A DNA stretch of 38,868 nt, from assembly GCA_019456145.1 (NCBI GenBank), contig VRUL01000046.1:1-38868 (forward strand), written 5' to 3'. Numbering within the stretch: position 1 is the first letter of the stretch; every line of letters begins with the position of its first letter. The position numbers and the translations under genes are program-made. Of the stretch, positions 8,654-17,541 are shown piece after piece. Origin of the DNA: Planctomycetota bacterium. Its GTDB lineage: Bacteria; Planctomycetota; Phycisphaerae; Sedimentisphaerales; Anaerobacaceae. The notes under the pieces were generated by a model. It did not search any database. It saw nothing but the letters and a program-made list of their open reading frames with translations, and was not told the DNA's origin.

Positions 8654-9409
8654 GTGGCGACGGTGTACTTTGTGCGAATAAAACCCGGCAAGATTTCAAC
8701 GAGGTTTATCTGGATTTTGGCCATCTTGCTTTTGGTATCGTCCGGCATAACCTACCGTCTTCTGGCATCTCACATGGAGCTGCTTTTTGATACTCCGACT
8801 TCGCTGTCTGTACCCTTGAGTGCTTTCCCTACACAGATTGGCAATTGGGTCGGCAGAGATCTGGCCATTCCTAATATTACTAAGGAATATATGGAGGAGA
8901 ACTTCGCAGATGATTTTTTGAGTCGACGATATGTTAACTCGGCAACTGGGGCTTGGGCCGATGTTTATGTCGTATACTGCTCGTCCCGTCCTGGGGGGAT
9001 ACTGGGCCATCGGCCTCAAGTGTGCTATCCCGCAAATGGCTGGATACATGATGTTACCGAGCAATCACAATTTATCTCGAACGCAGGCCGACAAATGCCT
9101 TGTTTGATACATCGATTCCACAAACCTTATCCAGTTCATGAACAGACAGTTGTCTTGAATTTTTATATCTTGAACGGGCAGCTTACCGCTGATGAGAACG
9201 ATTTTTCCGGCCCCTGGGGTCGAAGGCCAAATATTGCTGGTTATCCAGCTCGATACGTGGCCCAGGTTCAGATAAGCTCAGTTCTGAAGAATTCGATTAG
9301 AACAGCAGCTAAGGATATGACTGATCTGATTCTGGACTTTCTCCCTGGTGAGAACAGAAGAGTCAGGGCAACGAAATATTCCAACACTCCAATCAGTGTT
9401 CTGAAGTAA
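8654..9409 (+). CDS. epsI: EpsI-family exosortase-associated protein
   Basis: 251 residues, GTG start with GGAG 7 bases upstream. One N-terminal membrane segment (about residues 17-37, FIWILAILLLVSSGITYRLL) and an extracytoplasmic domain with the family signatures IGNWVGRDL near 60-70 and GHRPQVCYPANGW near 116-128. EpsI proteins accompany or are fused to exosortases in exopolysaccharide/PEP-CTERM loci; their biochemical role is not settled. Here the exosortase gene is about 17.7 kb downstream with the sugar genes in between, instead of next door. It is the first plus-strand gene after a strong promoter and attenuator-like leader, so its expression may be set separately. The first ~25 codons are duplicated upstream at 7951. 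Confidence 0.9.
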   Translation: MATVYFVRIKPGKISTRFIWILAILLLVSSGITYRLLASHMELLFDTPTSLSVPLSAFPTQIGNWVGRDLAIPNITKEYMEENFADDFLSRRYVNSATGAWADVYVVYCSSRPGGILGHRPQVCYPANGWIHDVTEQSQFISNAGRQMPCLIHRFHKPYPVHEQTVVLNFYILNGQLTADENDFSGPWGRRPNIAGYPARYVAQVQISSVLKNSIRTAAKDMTDLILDFLPGENRRVRATKYSNTPISVLK

Positions 9410-9587
9410 ATCGGTACTATGCTGGCGGAAGCCGGTGTCCGAAATGGCGACATAAGTGCCACTATAAGATGAAGTTACATTGATTTTCCAATGCGACCGA
9501 CGGGGACGGAGTATAGATGGGCTTAGTTGTGGTATGTTCAAATAAATAAACTAAGAACAGAAAAGCTAAACCGGTATAGGTGAAATT

Positions 9588-10754
9588 ATGATAAAAGCAT
9601 TTGATAAACCAATTTATGTAACCAGACCTTTCTTGCCGCCTCTTGAGGAATTCTGTAACGGTCTGAAGGAAATCTGGGATAACCACTGGCTCACTAACGA
9701 TGCCCCAATCGTGCAGCGCTTTTGTCGACAATTAAGCAATTATTTTGAGACCGACAATGTCTGCCTTTTCAATAATGGAACCCTGGCATTGCAAATCGGC
9801 TTGGAGGGAATGGGCATTGCAGGTGAGGTAATCACAACTCCGTTTACCTTTGTGGCGACCACACATGCTCTTTTCTGGAACAAGATAAGGCCGGTTTTTG
9901 TTGATATCGAGCCGGACTATTATACGCTGGATCCTGAAAAAGTCGAAGCAGCTATCACACCCTGGACAACCGCGATATTGCCCGTACATGTATTTGGTCA
10001 TCCCTGCAATGTACATGCCCTTGCTGATATCGCTCGCCGCTACAATCTAAGACTCATTTACGATGCAGCTCACGCATTTGGCGTACGTATCGGGAATAGA
10101 TCGATCGCCCATTTTGGTAATATGAGTATGTTTAGCTTCCACGCTACTAAACTTTATCACTCCATCGAAGGGGGAATGCTGACCTTCCAGGATTCAGGCC
10201 TTAAAAGCATTTTGGATTATCTCAAAAATTTCGGTTTCAAAAATGAAGTAGAAGTCGTCATGCCCGGCACTAATGCCAAGATGAATGAAATGCAGGCTCT
10301 AATGGGTAGCATGATACTGGGTTATCTTGACGAGCTAATCGAAAAACGTCGAAAAATCACGGAAATCTATAGGGAGCGGTTGAGTAGCATCACCGGTATT
10401 AAGCTAGTTCCGAGTTTACCGGCAGATGTCGAATACAACCATGCGTATATGCCTATCGAGGTCAACGAAAAGGAATTTGGTATTAGCCGCGATAAACTCT
10501 ATGAAGAACTTAAGAAATACAACATCTACGCACGCCGCTATTTTTACCCTCTGATCTGCGATTTTTCGTGTTACCGAAGTGTTTCGGTAAAGGATCCATT
10601 GACCGTGGCCAGAAAAGTTGCCTCCCGGATTCTGATATTGCCGATTTATTGTGACCTTTCCTTGAACGACGCTCAACAGATTTGCGATATTATCATTATG
10701 CTTCAAGCTAAGGAACTTGGTCACCAAAGCTCCGAATTTGCAGCAAAGGTTTGA
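9588..10754 (+). CDS. DegT/DnrJ/EryC1/StrS-family PLP-dependent sugar aminotransferase
   Basis: 388 residues, of normal family length; start supported by AGGTGA about 5 bases upstream. It should transfer an amino group to a keto nucleotide sugar in the cytoplasm. Visible features are the glycine/threonine cofactor region FNNGTLALQIGLEG (about 61-74), ITTPFTFVATTHA, the Asp of IYDAAHAFG (Asp159) that contacts the pyridine nitrogen, and the Schiff-base lysine in FSFHATKLYHSIEGG (Lys188). A GNAT acetyltransferase follows at 13492 and a hexapeptide acyltransferase at 16771; either could N-acylate the amino sugar. The exact sugar cannot be read from sequence. Confidence 0.9.
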   Translation: MIKAFDKPIYVTRPFLPPLEEFCNGLKEIWDNHWLTNDAPIVQRFCRQLSNYFETDNVCLFNNGTLALQIGLEGMGIAGEVITTPFTFVATTHALFWNKIRPVFVDIEPDYYTLDPEKVEAAITPWTTAILPVHVFGHPCNVHALADIARRYNLRLIYDAAHAFGVRIGNRSIAHFGNMSMFSFHATKLYHSIEGGMLTFQDSGLKSILDYLKNFGFKNEVEVVMPGTNAKMNEMQALMGSMILGYLDELIEKRRKITEIYRERLSSITGIKLVPSLPADVEYNHAYMPIEVNEKEFGISRDKLYEELKKYNIYARRYFYPLICDFSCYRSVSVKDPLTVARKVASRILILPIYCDLSLNDAQQICDIIIMLQAKELGHQSSEFAAKV

Positions 10755-10772
10755 AATGGTGAGAGAGTTTTT

Positions 10773-11477
10773 ATGAAATTGGCGATTATGCAACCATACT
10801 TTTTATCCTATATCGGTTATTTTCAGCTTATGAATGCGGTAGACCAGTTTGTGGTTTACGACAATATTCAGTTCACTAAAAAGGGTTGGTTTCATCGCAA
10901 CCGAATCCTTGTTAACGGAAGAGATAAAATGTTCAGCGTTCCCCTTAAAAAAGATTCGGATTACCTTGACGTGGCGCAACGGGAGTTGGCGGACAGCTTT
11001 GATAAGGAATCAAAAAAGATAATACGGGAAATAGAGTCGTCGTACTGGAAAGCTCCATACTACAAAGAAGTCATGCCGTTGGTGGAAGAGTGCTTTCAAC
11101 ATCGTTCCGGCAATCTATTTGATTTCATACACGCATCCCTGACATTGCTGACGAAGTTTCTTGAGATTGACACGGACATAATCATATCGTCCTCCATAGA
11201 TATTGATCATACTCTCAAGTCTCAGGACAAGGTTCTTGCCATCTGCAAAAGCCTCAATGCTGATATTTACATTAATGCGATTGGTGGTCAGGACCTATAC
11301 ACAGCAGAAGCCTTTAGAAATGAGGGAATCGAATTGTGTTTCATTAAGACAAAACCTATCGAATACAGGCAGTTTGATAATGTATTTGTTCCATCGCTTT
11401 CCATTATCGACGTAATGATGTTCAATTCAAAAGAAAGAATAGATGAGTATTTACATCACTATTATTCGTTAATATGA
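10773..11477 (+). CDS. WbqC-family protein
   Basis: 234 residues. The N-terminus MKLAIMQPYFLSYIGYFQL and the following VVYDNIQFTKKGWFHRNRI are hallmarks of the WbqC-like family found in O-antigen and capsule clusters. Members are thought to act on amino sugars or acyl groups, but a firm reaction is not established. It follows the DegT aminotransferase by 18 bases, probably in one transcript, which supports a role in finishing the amino sugar. No membrane segment or signal peptide is visible. Confidence 0.85.
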   Translation: MKLAIMQPYFLSYIGYFQLMNAVDQFVVYDNIQFTKKGWFHRNRILVNGRDKMFSVPLKKDSDYLDVAQRELADSFDKESKKIIREIESSYWKAPYYKEVMPLVEECFQHRSGNLFDFIHASLTLLTKFLEIDTDIIISSSIDIDHTLKSQDKVLAICKSLNADIYINAIGGQDLYTAEAFRNEGIELCFIKTKPIEYRQFDNVFVPSLSIIDVMMFNSKERIDEYLHHYYSLI

Positions 11478-11551
11478 GCCTTCGTTATTTTGCTGTCTGG
11501 AAGTAGCATCACACTAGTAGATAAATTGAGGATTCAAAGGAAGAATAAGAA

Positions 11552-12514
11552 ATGTTTGAATGGAAGAAGCTTGGAAGGGTTTTCAATCCTCAGGAAGTAA
11601 CGAGTAGAAGTTGGTTAAAAGAATTTTCACAAGCTCCATCTGCTTTAATTTTCGATGATTTCATTAGAGTTTATTTTTCTTGCAGGCCACCACGTGATAG
11701 AAACGGACAATATGTAAGCTATTCTGCTTTTGTTGACTTAAATAGGTCCAATTTATTTGAGATAGTAAATATATCCAAAAGACCAATTTTAGAATTGGGT
11801 GATCTGGGCGATTTCGATGAATTTGGAACATACCCCACATCTGTTATTAGAAACGGAAAAGAAATTTATGCTTATTACGGAGGCTGGACAAGGTGTGAAT
11901 CTGTTCCCTTCAACGTGGCGATCGGCCTTGGAATAAGTCATGACGATGGCGTGACTTTCAAGAAATACGGGAAAGGTCCAGTTTTGTCTTATACTCCCGA
12001 TGAACCCTTTATATTAAGCGGTCCAAAGATCAGGAAATTCAATGGTCTCTGGTATTTGTGGTATATCGCCGGCAGAAAGTGGATAATAGCTGACGGAAGG
12101 CCTGAACCGGTGTACAAGATTCGCATGGCTTCTTCAGTTGATGGTGTCAATTGGAGAAAACTGAACAAAGATCTTATTGAAAGCAGAATCGAGGAAGATG
12201 AAGCCCAAGCCAGCCCGGATGTTATCTTTTGTAACGGGAAGTATCACATGTTTTTCTGTTACAGATATAGTTCAGATTATAGGGGGAAAGAAAAGGGATA
12301 CAGAATAGGCTATGCCTTTTCCGACAATATGCTGGACTGGACAAGAGATGATTCCAAAACTGGTATTGATATTTCAGATAAAGGATGGGATTCGGAAATG
12401 GTTGCCTATCCACATGTTTTTGAACTTGATAATAGTATTTATATGCTTTATATCGGAAATCAAGTTGGTAGATTTGGTTTTGGTTTGGCACAATTAGAGG
12501 AATATAGTTCTTAG
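11552..12514 (+). CDS. Five-bladed beta-propeller (GH43/GH32/GH130-like) protein, paralog 1
   Basis: 320 residues, cytoplasmic (no signal peptide), start supported by AAAGGAAG upstream. Repeated blade motifs IRVYFSCR, YAYYGGW, LWYLWYIAGRKW, KYHMFFCYR and IYMLYIGNQ, together with SHDDGVTFKK and SSVDGVNWRK, are typical of glycosidase-type five-bladed propellers. Proteins like this recur in surface-polysaccharide clusters without a proven reaction; the lack of an export signal argues for a synthetic or modifying role, not polymer degradation. Catalytic acids are not obvious, though DEFGTYPT, EDEAQASPDV and WDSEMVAYP are conserved with the next gene. It is followed 15 bases later by a paralog of identical length. 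Confidence 0.75.
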   Translation: MFEWKKLGRVFNPQEVTSRSWLKEFSQAPSALIFDDFIRVYFSCRPPRDRNGQYVSYSAFVDLNRSNLFEIVNISKRPILELGDLGDFDEFGTYPTSVIRNGKEIYAYYGGWTRCESVPFNVAIGLGISHDDGVTFKKYGKGPVLSYTPDEPFILSGPKIRKFNGLWYLWYIAGRKWIIADGRPEPVYKIRMASSVDGVNWRKLNKDLIESRIEEDEAQASPDVIFCNGKYHMFFCYRYSSDYRGKEKGYRIGYAFSDNMLDWTRDDSKTGIDISDKGWDSEMVAYPHVFELDNSIYMLYIGNQVGRFGFGLAQLEEYSS

Positions 12515-12529
12515 TGTAAGGTTTACTTT

Positions 12530-13492
12530 ATGAAATGGAAAAAGAAGGGTAGGATATTTAATCCAACAGAATATAAATTACCCAATCTTTGCCATGAATA
12601 TGCGCAGTCCCCCCAAGCTTTGATATTTAATGATTATATTAGAATATACTTCTCAACAAGGCTACATGATAAAACGGGAAAATGCTTAAGCCATATTGCA
12701 TTTGTAGATTATGATATAGACTTCCAGAATATTATTAATGTTTCAAGAAATACTGTTATTGAATTGGGTGACTTGGGCCATTTTGATGAACATGGTATTT
12801 TCCCAATGAATGTTGTAAGGCATGAAGGTAAAATACTTGCCTATACCTGTGGTTGGAGTAGAAGGGTATCCGTATCGGTTGATACCTCCATTGGGTTAGC
12901 ACTGAGTGAAGATAATGGTTTAACGTTCAAAAAATTTGGTAAAGGACCTGTATTGTCTTCATCATTACATGAACCGTTTCTGGTTGGTGATCCATTTGTG
13001 GCTATTTTCGAAAACCAATATCACATGTGGTATATCTTTGGTATTGCCTGGAAAAAGTTTGTAAAGGACCAGCCACCTGATCGGATTTACAAGATTGGCC
13101 ACGCCATATCGGAGGATGGTATCACATGGTACAAAAAGGAAGAAGGGCGACAGATTATCGCCGATCGCTTAGGAGCAGACGAGAGTCAGGCGCTGCCAAC
13201 CGTTGCGCATATCAACGGGCGTTACCATATGTTCTTTTGTTACCGTCAATCATTTAATTTCAGAAGGAACAAAGATCGTGGTTACAGAATTGGATACGCA
13301 TATTCCGATAACTTACACGACTGGATTAGAGATGATGCGATTGTTGGGATCGACGTGACGGAAGGCTCTTGGGACTCGGATATGCTCTGTTATCCACATG
13401 TATTTCAGTGCGATGACAGAGTATACATGCTTTATAACGGCAATGAATTCGGCCGATTTGGTTTTGGTCTGGCGGTGCTGGAGGAAATGTAG
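12530..13492 (+). CDS. Five-bladed beta-propeller (GH43/GH32/GH130-like) protein, paralog 2
   Basis: 320 residues, exactly the length of the preceding gene and colinear with it throughout: KKGRIFNPTE, QSPQALIFNDYIRIYFS, ELGDLGHFDEHG, LSEDNGLTFKKFGKGPVLS, MWYIFGIAW, YHMFFCYRQS, GYRIGYAYSDNLHDW, WDSDMLCYPHVF and GRFGFGLAVLEE all have counterparts. This is an old tandem duplication: protein motifs are kept while DNA has drifted. The acidic residues kept in both copies (FDE, DES/DEA, WDS) are the best active-site candidates. The next gene overlaps its stop codon by one base. Confidence 0.75.
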   Translation: MKWKKKGRIFNPTEYKLPNLCHEYAQSPQALIFNDYIRIYFSTRLHDKTGKCLSHIAFVDYDIDFQNIINVSRNTVIELGDLGHFDEHGIFPMNVVRHEGKILAYTCGWSRRVSVSVDTSIGLALSEDNGLTFKKFGKGPVLSSSLHEPFLVGDPFVAIFENQYHMWYIFGIAWKKFVKDQPPDRIYKIGHAISEDGITWYKKEEGRQIIADRLGADESQALPTVAHINGRYHMFFCYRQSFNFRRNKDRGYRIGYAYSDNLHDWIRDDAIVGIDVTEGSWDSDMLCYPHVFQCDDRVYMLYNGNEFGRFGFGLAVLEEM

Positions 13493-13959
13493 TGGGCATG
13501 AAATACACTCAAGGATCGGCCTCTGAGCAAGAGATATATTCTCATTTGATGAAATGCAACGAGAGCTTTATCACGAATCTGGCAAAAAGGGTGAATCTTG
13601 AAGAGTATTCCAAGAAAATCTTTGAAAAAGCTGTAACCTTTGAGGCGTGGAGCGGGGATACTCTGGTTGGCCTTGTGGCTGCGTACTTTAATGATCCTGA
13701 TGGCCAGACTGGATATATCACTAATGTGAGCACAATTAGAACATACATGAAAAAGGGTATTGCTTTGGAGTTGATGAATATGTGCATTCAATATGCAAAA
13801 CAATACAGTGTTCAGGAAATTAAATTAGAGGTATGTAAAGACAATAGTCCAGCAATTCATTTATATAAAGAATTTGGTTTTATGGATTATAAAAACAAGG
13901 ATGATTTCATGTTAATGAAACTTGGAGTTAGCAAGTTACGATTGATAAAGCCTTACTAA
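13492..13959 (+). CDS. GNAT-family N-acetyltransferase
   Basis: 155 residues. The GTG start overlaps the previous stop (TAGTG) and has GGAGG 7 bases upstream; the ATG at 13498 is an alternative. GNAT features are the beta strand VGLVAAYFND, the acetyl-CoA loop region RTYMKKGIALELMNMCIQYA (a divergent R/QxxGxG/A) and the C-terminal LEVCKDNSPAIHLYKEFGF. Translational coupling to the two propeller genes, and the DegT aminotransferase upstream, suggest acetylation of an amino sugar (inference). Confidence 0.85.
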   Translation: MGMKYTQGSASEQEIYSHLMKCNESFITNLAKRVNLEEYSKKIFEKAVTFEAWSGDTLVGLVAAYFNDPDGQTGYITNVSTIRTYMKKGIALELMNMCIQYAKQYSVQEIKLEVCKDNSPAIHLYKEFGFMDYKNKDDFMLMKLGVSKLRLIKPY

Positions 13960-14082
13960 GCATTGTTTCCGTTACCTACAACCACGAACTTTTTATAGCT
14001 AATGTATTTTTATGTCGTCTATGGTCTATGCCAAATAGTATGAATATAAGTTGTGTCGCCGAAACTGTTTTATAGAGGTTAA

Positions 14083-15552
14083 ATGGGTCGTTCACTGAAA
14101 TCGAAGACAATACACGGTATTTTCTGGAGTCTTCTCGAGCGGGGTGGGCAGCAAGGGATCCAGGTTGTCATCTCGATTATTTTGGCACGATTGCTTCTAC
14201 CGGCGCAATTTGGCCTGATTGCGATGCTGGCAATTTTTATGGCCATAGCGCAATCGTTTTTAGACAGTGGTTTTGGTTCGGCGCTGATTCAGAAGAAAGA
14301 TGCCACCCAAGTCGATTCCTGCTCAATTTTCTACTTTAATATCGTTGTTGGTATCATTGCAGCCGGTCTGCTATGCCTGGTCGCTCCGTGGATTGCGGCC
14401 TTTTACGAGGAACCAGCCTTAACAGCGTTGACACGGTTTCTTTCTCTGAATCTGGTTATCAACTCTTTTGCTTTGGTCCAGACAACCCTGTTGGTCAGGC
14501 GTATTGATTTCAAGACACAGCTAAAAGTGAGTATTGTAGCAACAATAGGCTCAGGAATTATAGGTATAACATTAGCCTATCGCGGGTTCGGTGTTTGGAG
14601 CCTGGCTATTCAGTCGGTAACGAGCACTATTTTTAGAACGGTTCTCCTGTGGTTTTTCAGTAACTGGCGTCCTTCTTTAGTGTTCAGCTTTGCCGCCCTT
14701 AAGAGTATGTTCGCTTTTGGCTCAAAGTTGCTGTTTTCGGGGCTGCTTGATACTATTTTCCGAAATATTTACCTTGTTGTGATAGGGAAGTTCTTTACCG
14801 CTGCAGACCTTGGGTTTTATTCGAGGGCAAAAAGCTGCACACGACTTACATCCGAAAACCTGACGTCGAGTGTCAGCCGGGTTACATTTCCCGTCTTTTC
14901 GAAGGTGCAAGATGATATTAGTCGTTTGAAAAGAGGCGTACAAAAAGCGCTGACTACTCTGGTCTTCCTCAACTTTCCATTGATGATTGGACTTCTGGTG
15001 ACAGCTAAACCCTTGGTTTTGGTCCTGCTGACAGAAAAGTGGTTGCCTTGCGTTCCTTATTTACAACTGCTATGTGTCGCAGGATTGCTTTACCCTTTAC
15101 ATGTGCTCAATCTGAACATATTAATGGCCAAGGGTCGTTCCGACCTCTTCCTTCGCCTTGAGATACTCAAGAAAATTCTTGTTGTTATCGCAATTGCCGT
15201 GACATACAGATGGGGCATTACAGCCATGATTTACGGCCAAATCACTGTTAATATTTTGGGCTATTATTTGAACAGCTACTACTCAGGCAAGTTGATCAAT
15301 TATCCACTCAAAGAGCAGATATTCAACTTAGCACCTTACTTGGGGATGGCAATGGTCATGGGAATGGGTGTTTATTCCATTCAATGGTTTCGGTTCCCGA
15401 ACAACTGTACCTTATTGATTTCCCAAGTTCTAATCGGCATTTTAATTTATACCGCCATCAACTGGATATTCAGAATGCCTGCCTTTGTTGAAATTATCGA
15501 CATTTCAAGGGGCAAACTTAAACTGAGCAAACTCTGGCTATGCAAAAACTGA
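14083..15552 (+). CDS. Wzx-type polysaccharide flippase (MOP superfamily)
   Basis: 489 residues with about 12-14 hydrophobic segments. The N-terminus (GIFWSLLERGGQQGIQVVISIILARLLLPAQFGLIA) and SALIQKKDATQVDSCSIFYFN match the RfbX/Polysacc_synt_3 type of lipid-linked oligosaccharide flippase in the inner membrane. It would move the lipid-linked repeat unit to the periplasmic face. Start supported by GAGGT before the ATG. Functional partners in the window are the Wzy-like polymerase at 17538 and the Wzz/kinase at 29177. Substrate unknown. Confidence 0.9.
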   Translation: MGRSLKSKTIHGIFWSLLERGGQQGIQVVISIILARLLLPAQFGLIAMLAIFMAIAQSFLDSGFGSALIQKKDATQVDSCSIFYFNIVVGIIAAGLLCLVAPWIAAFYEEPALTALTRFLSLNLVINSFALVQTTLLVRRIDFKTQLKVSIVATIGSGIIGITLAYRGFGVWSLAIQSVTSTIFRTVLLWFFSNWRPSLVFSFAALKSMFAFGSKLLFSGLLDTIFRNIYLVVIGKFFTAADLGFYSRAKSCTRLTSENLTSSVSRVTFPVFSKVQDDISRLKRGVQKALTTLVFLNFPLMIGLLVTAKPLVLVLLTEKWLPCVPYLQLLCVAGLLYPLHVLNLNILMAKGRSDLFLRLEILKKILVVIAIAVTYRWGITAMIYGQITVNILGYYLNSYYSGKLINYPLKEQIFNLAPYLGMAMVMGMGVYSIQWFRFPNNCTLLISQVLIGILIYTAINWIFRMPAFVEIIDISRGKLKLSKLWLCKN

Positions 15553-15660
15553 AAATAACAAAACCTCACAAAGTGTGAAACTGGTGATTCAAATCATATT
15601 GCGATAAAGTTACGCTGTAATGAATCCAGTAAATATTATCTGTGGAGCTCTTACATTAGC

Positions 15661-16749
15661 ATGAATAACAAATCTGAATATGGCATTTTTGATCCCGCCG
15701 AAATTCCGTGCGAGGAAATCAGCGATTCTAATGTGCTCGTCAAAGAACCTGTGGTCAGCACCTTCATGGTTACTTATAACCACGCTCCTTACATTGCCCA
15801 GGCGATTCAGGGCGTGCTTCAACAGGAAACCAAATTTCCTTTTGAACTGGTGATTGGAGAAGATTGCTCAACGGATGGTACGCGTGAAATCGTTTTCGAT
15901 TATCAGAAAAGCTATCCTGAAATCATCCGAGTGGTCACATCAGACAAAAACATCGGTGCCCGAAGAAATGGCATCAGAACAGAAAAGGCCTGTCGTGGCA
16001 AATACATTGCCTATTGTGAAGGCGACGATTATTGGCACCATCCCCAAAAGCTACAAAAACAGGTAGATTACCTGGAGAGCCATCCAGAATGTGGTTTGGT
16101 TCATTCGGATCAAGACAGGTACTATGAGAGAACAGGGAAAAAAATTAGAGACTTTTTTCGAACCACAAATAATATTCCCCTGGAAAACTTTAACATTTTC
16201 AGAGGGTGGGGACATTATCATATATTGACATGTACAGTTATTGTGAGAAAACACCTTATTGACAAAATCATTTCAGACCCTCATATCTACCGGAATGACC
16301 AATACATAGGTGGGTCCGATATTCCTCTTGCCATTGAAGTTAGTATGCTGTCAAAAATTCACTATATCGATGAGTCTTTATCAACTTACACTGTTCGTAA
16401 TGAGTCGGCTTCAAATATTAGTAACCCGCTTAAGAGGGCGCGTTTTAACAAGTCGGTTATCGAAGCTTACCTATATCTTGCAGGCAAGTACGATCAGGAA
16501 AAAGAGAAAGAGTTTTTACAACAGAGATGGTGCAGGGCGAGCCTGTGGTTGGCATTTTTTGAAAGTAATGCAAAATTAGCATATAAGGTTAGAAGAATCG
16601 ATAATTCGTTCTCGGTGAAAGCGTGGATACTGTATGTAGGAGCTATCAATCCCATTATTCATATCATATTGCGTACACCTTGTATGTTGTATTTAAAATT
16701 GAAAAAAATACATAGCAGTCGCCAGTTGAGACGTTTTGCTGATTTTTGA
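15661..16749 (+). CDS. Family 2 glycosyltransferase
   Basis: 362 residues. A GT-A fold is visible in VSTFMVTYNHAPYIAQAI, FELVIGEDCSTDGTREIV and the donor/metal-binding YIAYCEGDDYWHHPQKLQKQ, a common signature of capsule glycosyltransferases. The C-terminus is basic with a possible membrane-associated helix (about 315-345). It would add one sugar to the lipid-linked unit on the cytoplasmic face. The ribosome site is weak. A hexapeptide acyltransferase follows 21 bases later. The sugar added cannot be told from sequence. Confidence 0.88.
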   Translation: MNNKSEYGIFDPAEIPCEEISDSNVLVKEPVVSTFMVTYNHAPYIAQAIQGVLQQETKFPFELVIGEDCSTDGTREIVFDYQKSYPEIIRVVTSDKNIGARRNGIRTEKACRGKYIAYCEGDDYWHHPQKLQKQVDYLESHPECGLVHSDQDRYYERTGKKIRDFFRTTNNIPLENFNIFRGWGHYHILTCTVIVRKHLIDKIISDPHIYRNDQYIGGSDIPLAIEVSMLSKIHYIDESLSTYTVRNESASNISNPLKRARFNKSVIEAYLYLAGKYDQEKEKEFLQQRWCRASLWLAFFESNAKLAYKVRRIDNSFSVKAWILYVGAINPIIHIILRTPCMLYLKLKKIHSSRQLRRFADF

Positions 16750-16770
16750 ATTGGAGATTAGGTAGAGAAT

Positions 16771-17334
16771 ATGTCCTGTTTTCAAAAGTTCACGCGTTTA
16801 CTGAAGTATCTTTGGAATTATTTTGTCGGCAGGAGTCTTTTTTTCTCTTTCGGTTGGCGCTCGATAGTTGAAAAACCTGATATGATTACAAACCCAAAGG
16901 CCATCAGCATCGGGAAAAAGGTCATTATCCTCAAAGGGGCACGCCTTGAAGCTGTCGGGCGGTGGGATAGCGAAAAGCCAAAGATAAAAATCGGTGACGG
17001 CATGTCGGCGGGATTTTACTTCCATTGTGGTGCTGCCGAATCAGTCTCCATTGGTAAGGACGTTCTCATCGGCGGGCGTGTTTACATCACCGACCATGAC
17101 CACGTATTGGATGATGCTGAACTGTCAGCACTGAGTTGTGGTGGTATAACGAGCAAACCTGTCGTTATAGAAGATGGCGTATATTTGGGAGAAGGATGTG
17201 TTATTCTCAAGGGAGTCACCGTCGGAAAACGCGCGGTTGTGGGGGCTAATGCAGTGGTTACTAAGGATGTGGCGCCATTTACGGTTGTAGGTGGGGTTCC
17301 TGCTCGAGTAATTAAACATATTTACCATCGCTGA
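16771..17334 (+). CDS. Hexapeptide-repeat acyltransferase (WbbJ/LbH family)
   Basis: 187 residues. Imperfect [LIV]GxxxxI repeats form a left-handed beta-helix: ISIGKKVIILKGARL, VSIGKDVLIGGRVYITDHDH, VVIEDGVYLGEGCVILKGV, TVGKRAVVGANAVVTKDV, ending with FTVVGGVPARVIK as in LacA/WbbJ-type O-acetyltransferases. The His in ITDHDH is the usual catalytic histidine. It probably acetylates a sugar of the repeat unit. GGAG and GGTAGAG precede the start. Confidence 0.9.
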   Translation: MSCFQKFTRLLKYLWNYFVGRSLFFSFGWRSIVEKPDMITNPKAISIGKKVIILKGARLEAVGRWDSEKPKIKIGDGMSAGFYFHCGAAESVSIGKDVLIGGRVYITDHDHVLDDAELSALSCGGITSKPVVIEDGVYLGEGCVILKGVTVGKRAVVGANAVVTKDVAPFTVVGGVPARVIKHIYHR

Positions 17335-17349
17335 GATACAGCATTTTAT

Positions 17350-17541
17350 ATGAAAAACATCTTTATGGAAAGTATGCTTGACCTGCGTTGCACCGACCGA
17401 AACTGGGAAGCGTTGAAAACCGCTTTTATCTGCTTGCAGTTGCATCCATGTGACCCTTATTACTATAAACAGCTTGCTTACTTTCTTGCACCGCTAGTGT
17501 TGATCAGGTACTACCGTTCCAGAAAGGCCAACGCAAGATGA
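17350..17541 (+). pseudogene. Short remnant resembling the C-terminal end of a glycosyltransferase
   Basis: A 63-codon frame between the acyltransferase and the polymerase. DRNWEALKTAFICLQLHPCDPYY resembles the helical C-terminal tail of family 2 glycosyltransferases (ALR.LHP pattern), without any catalytic domain before it. No ribosome site is visible. Its stop overlaps the start of the next gene (ATGA), so translation through it could still couple to the polymerase. It could instead be a genuine small protein. Confidence in the remnant reading is modest. Confidence 0.45.

Larger units (their letters stand above)
8182..8725 (+). repeat. Tandem duplication unit B (functional epsI copy)
   Basis: Second copy of the unit described at 7423-8020. 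It runs from TATGGATTGTAA through promoter, leader and terminator into the first ~25 codons of the intact epsI gene. Confidence 0.75.
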
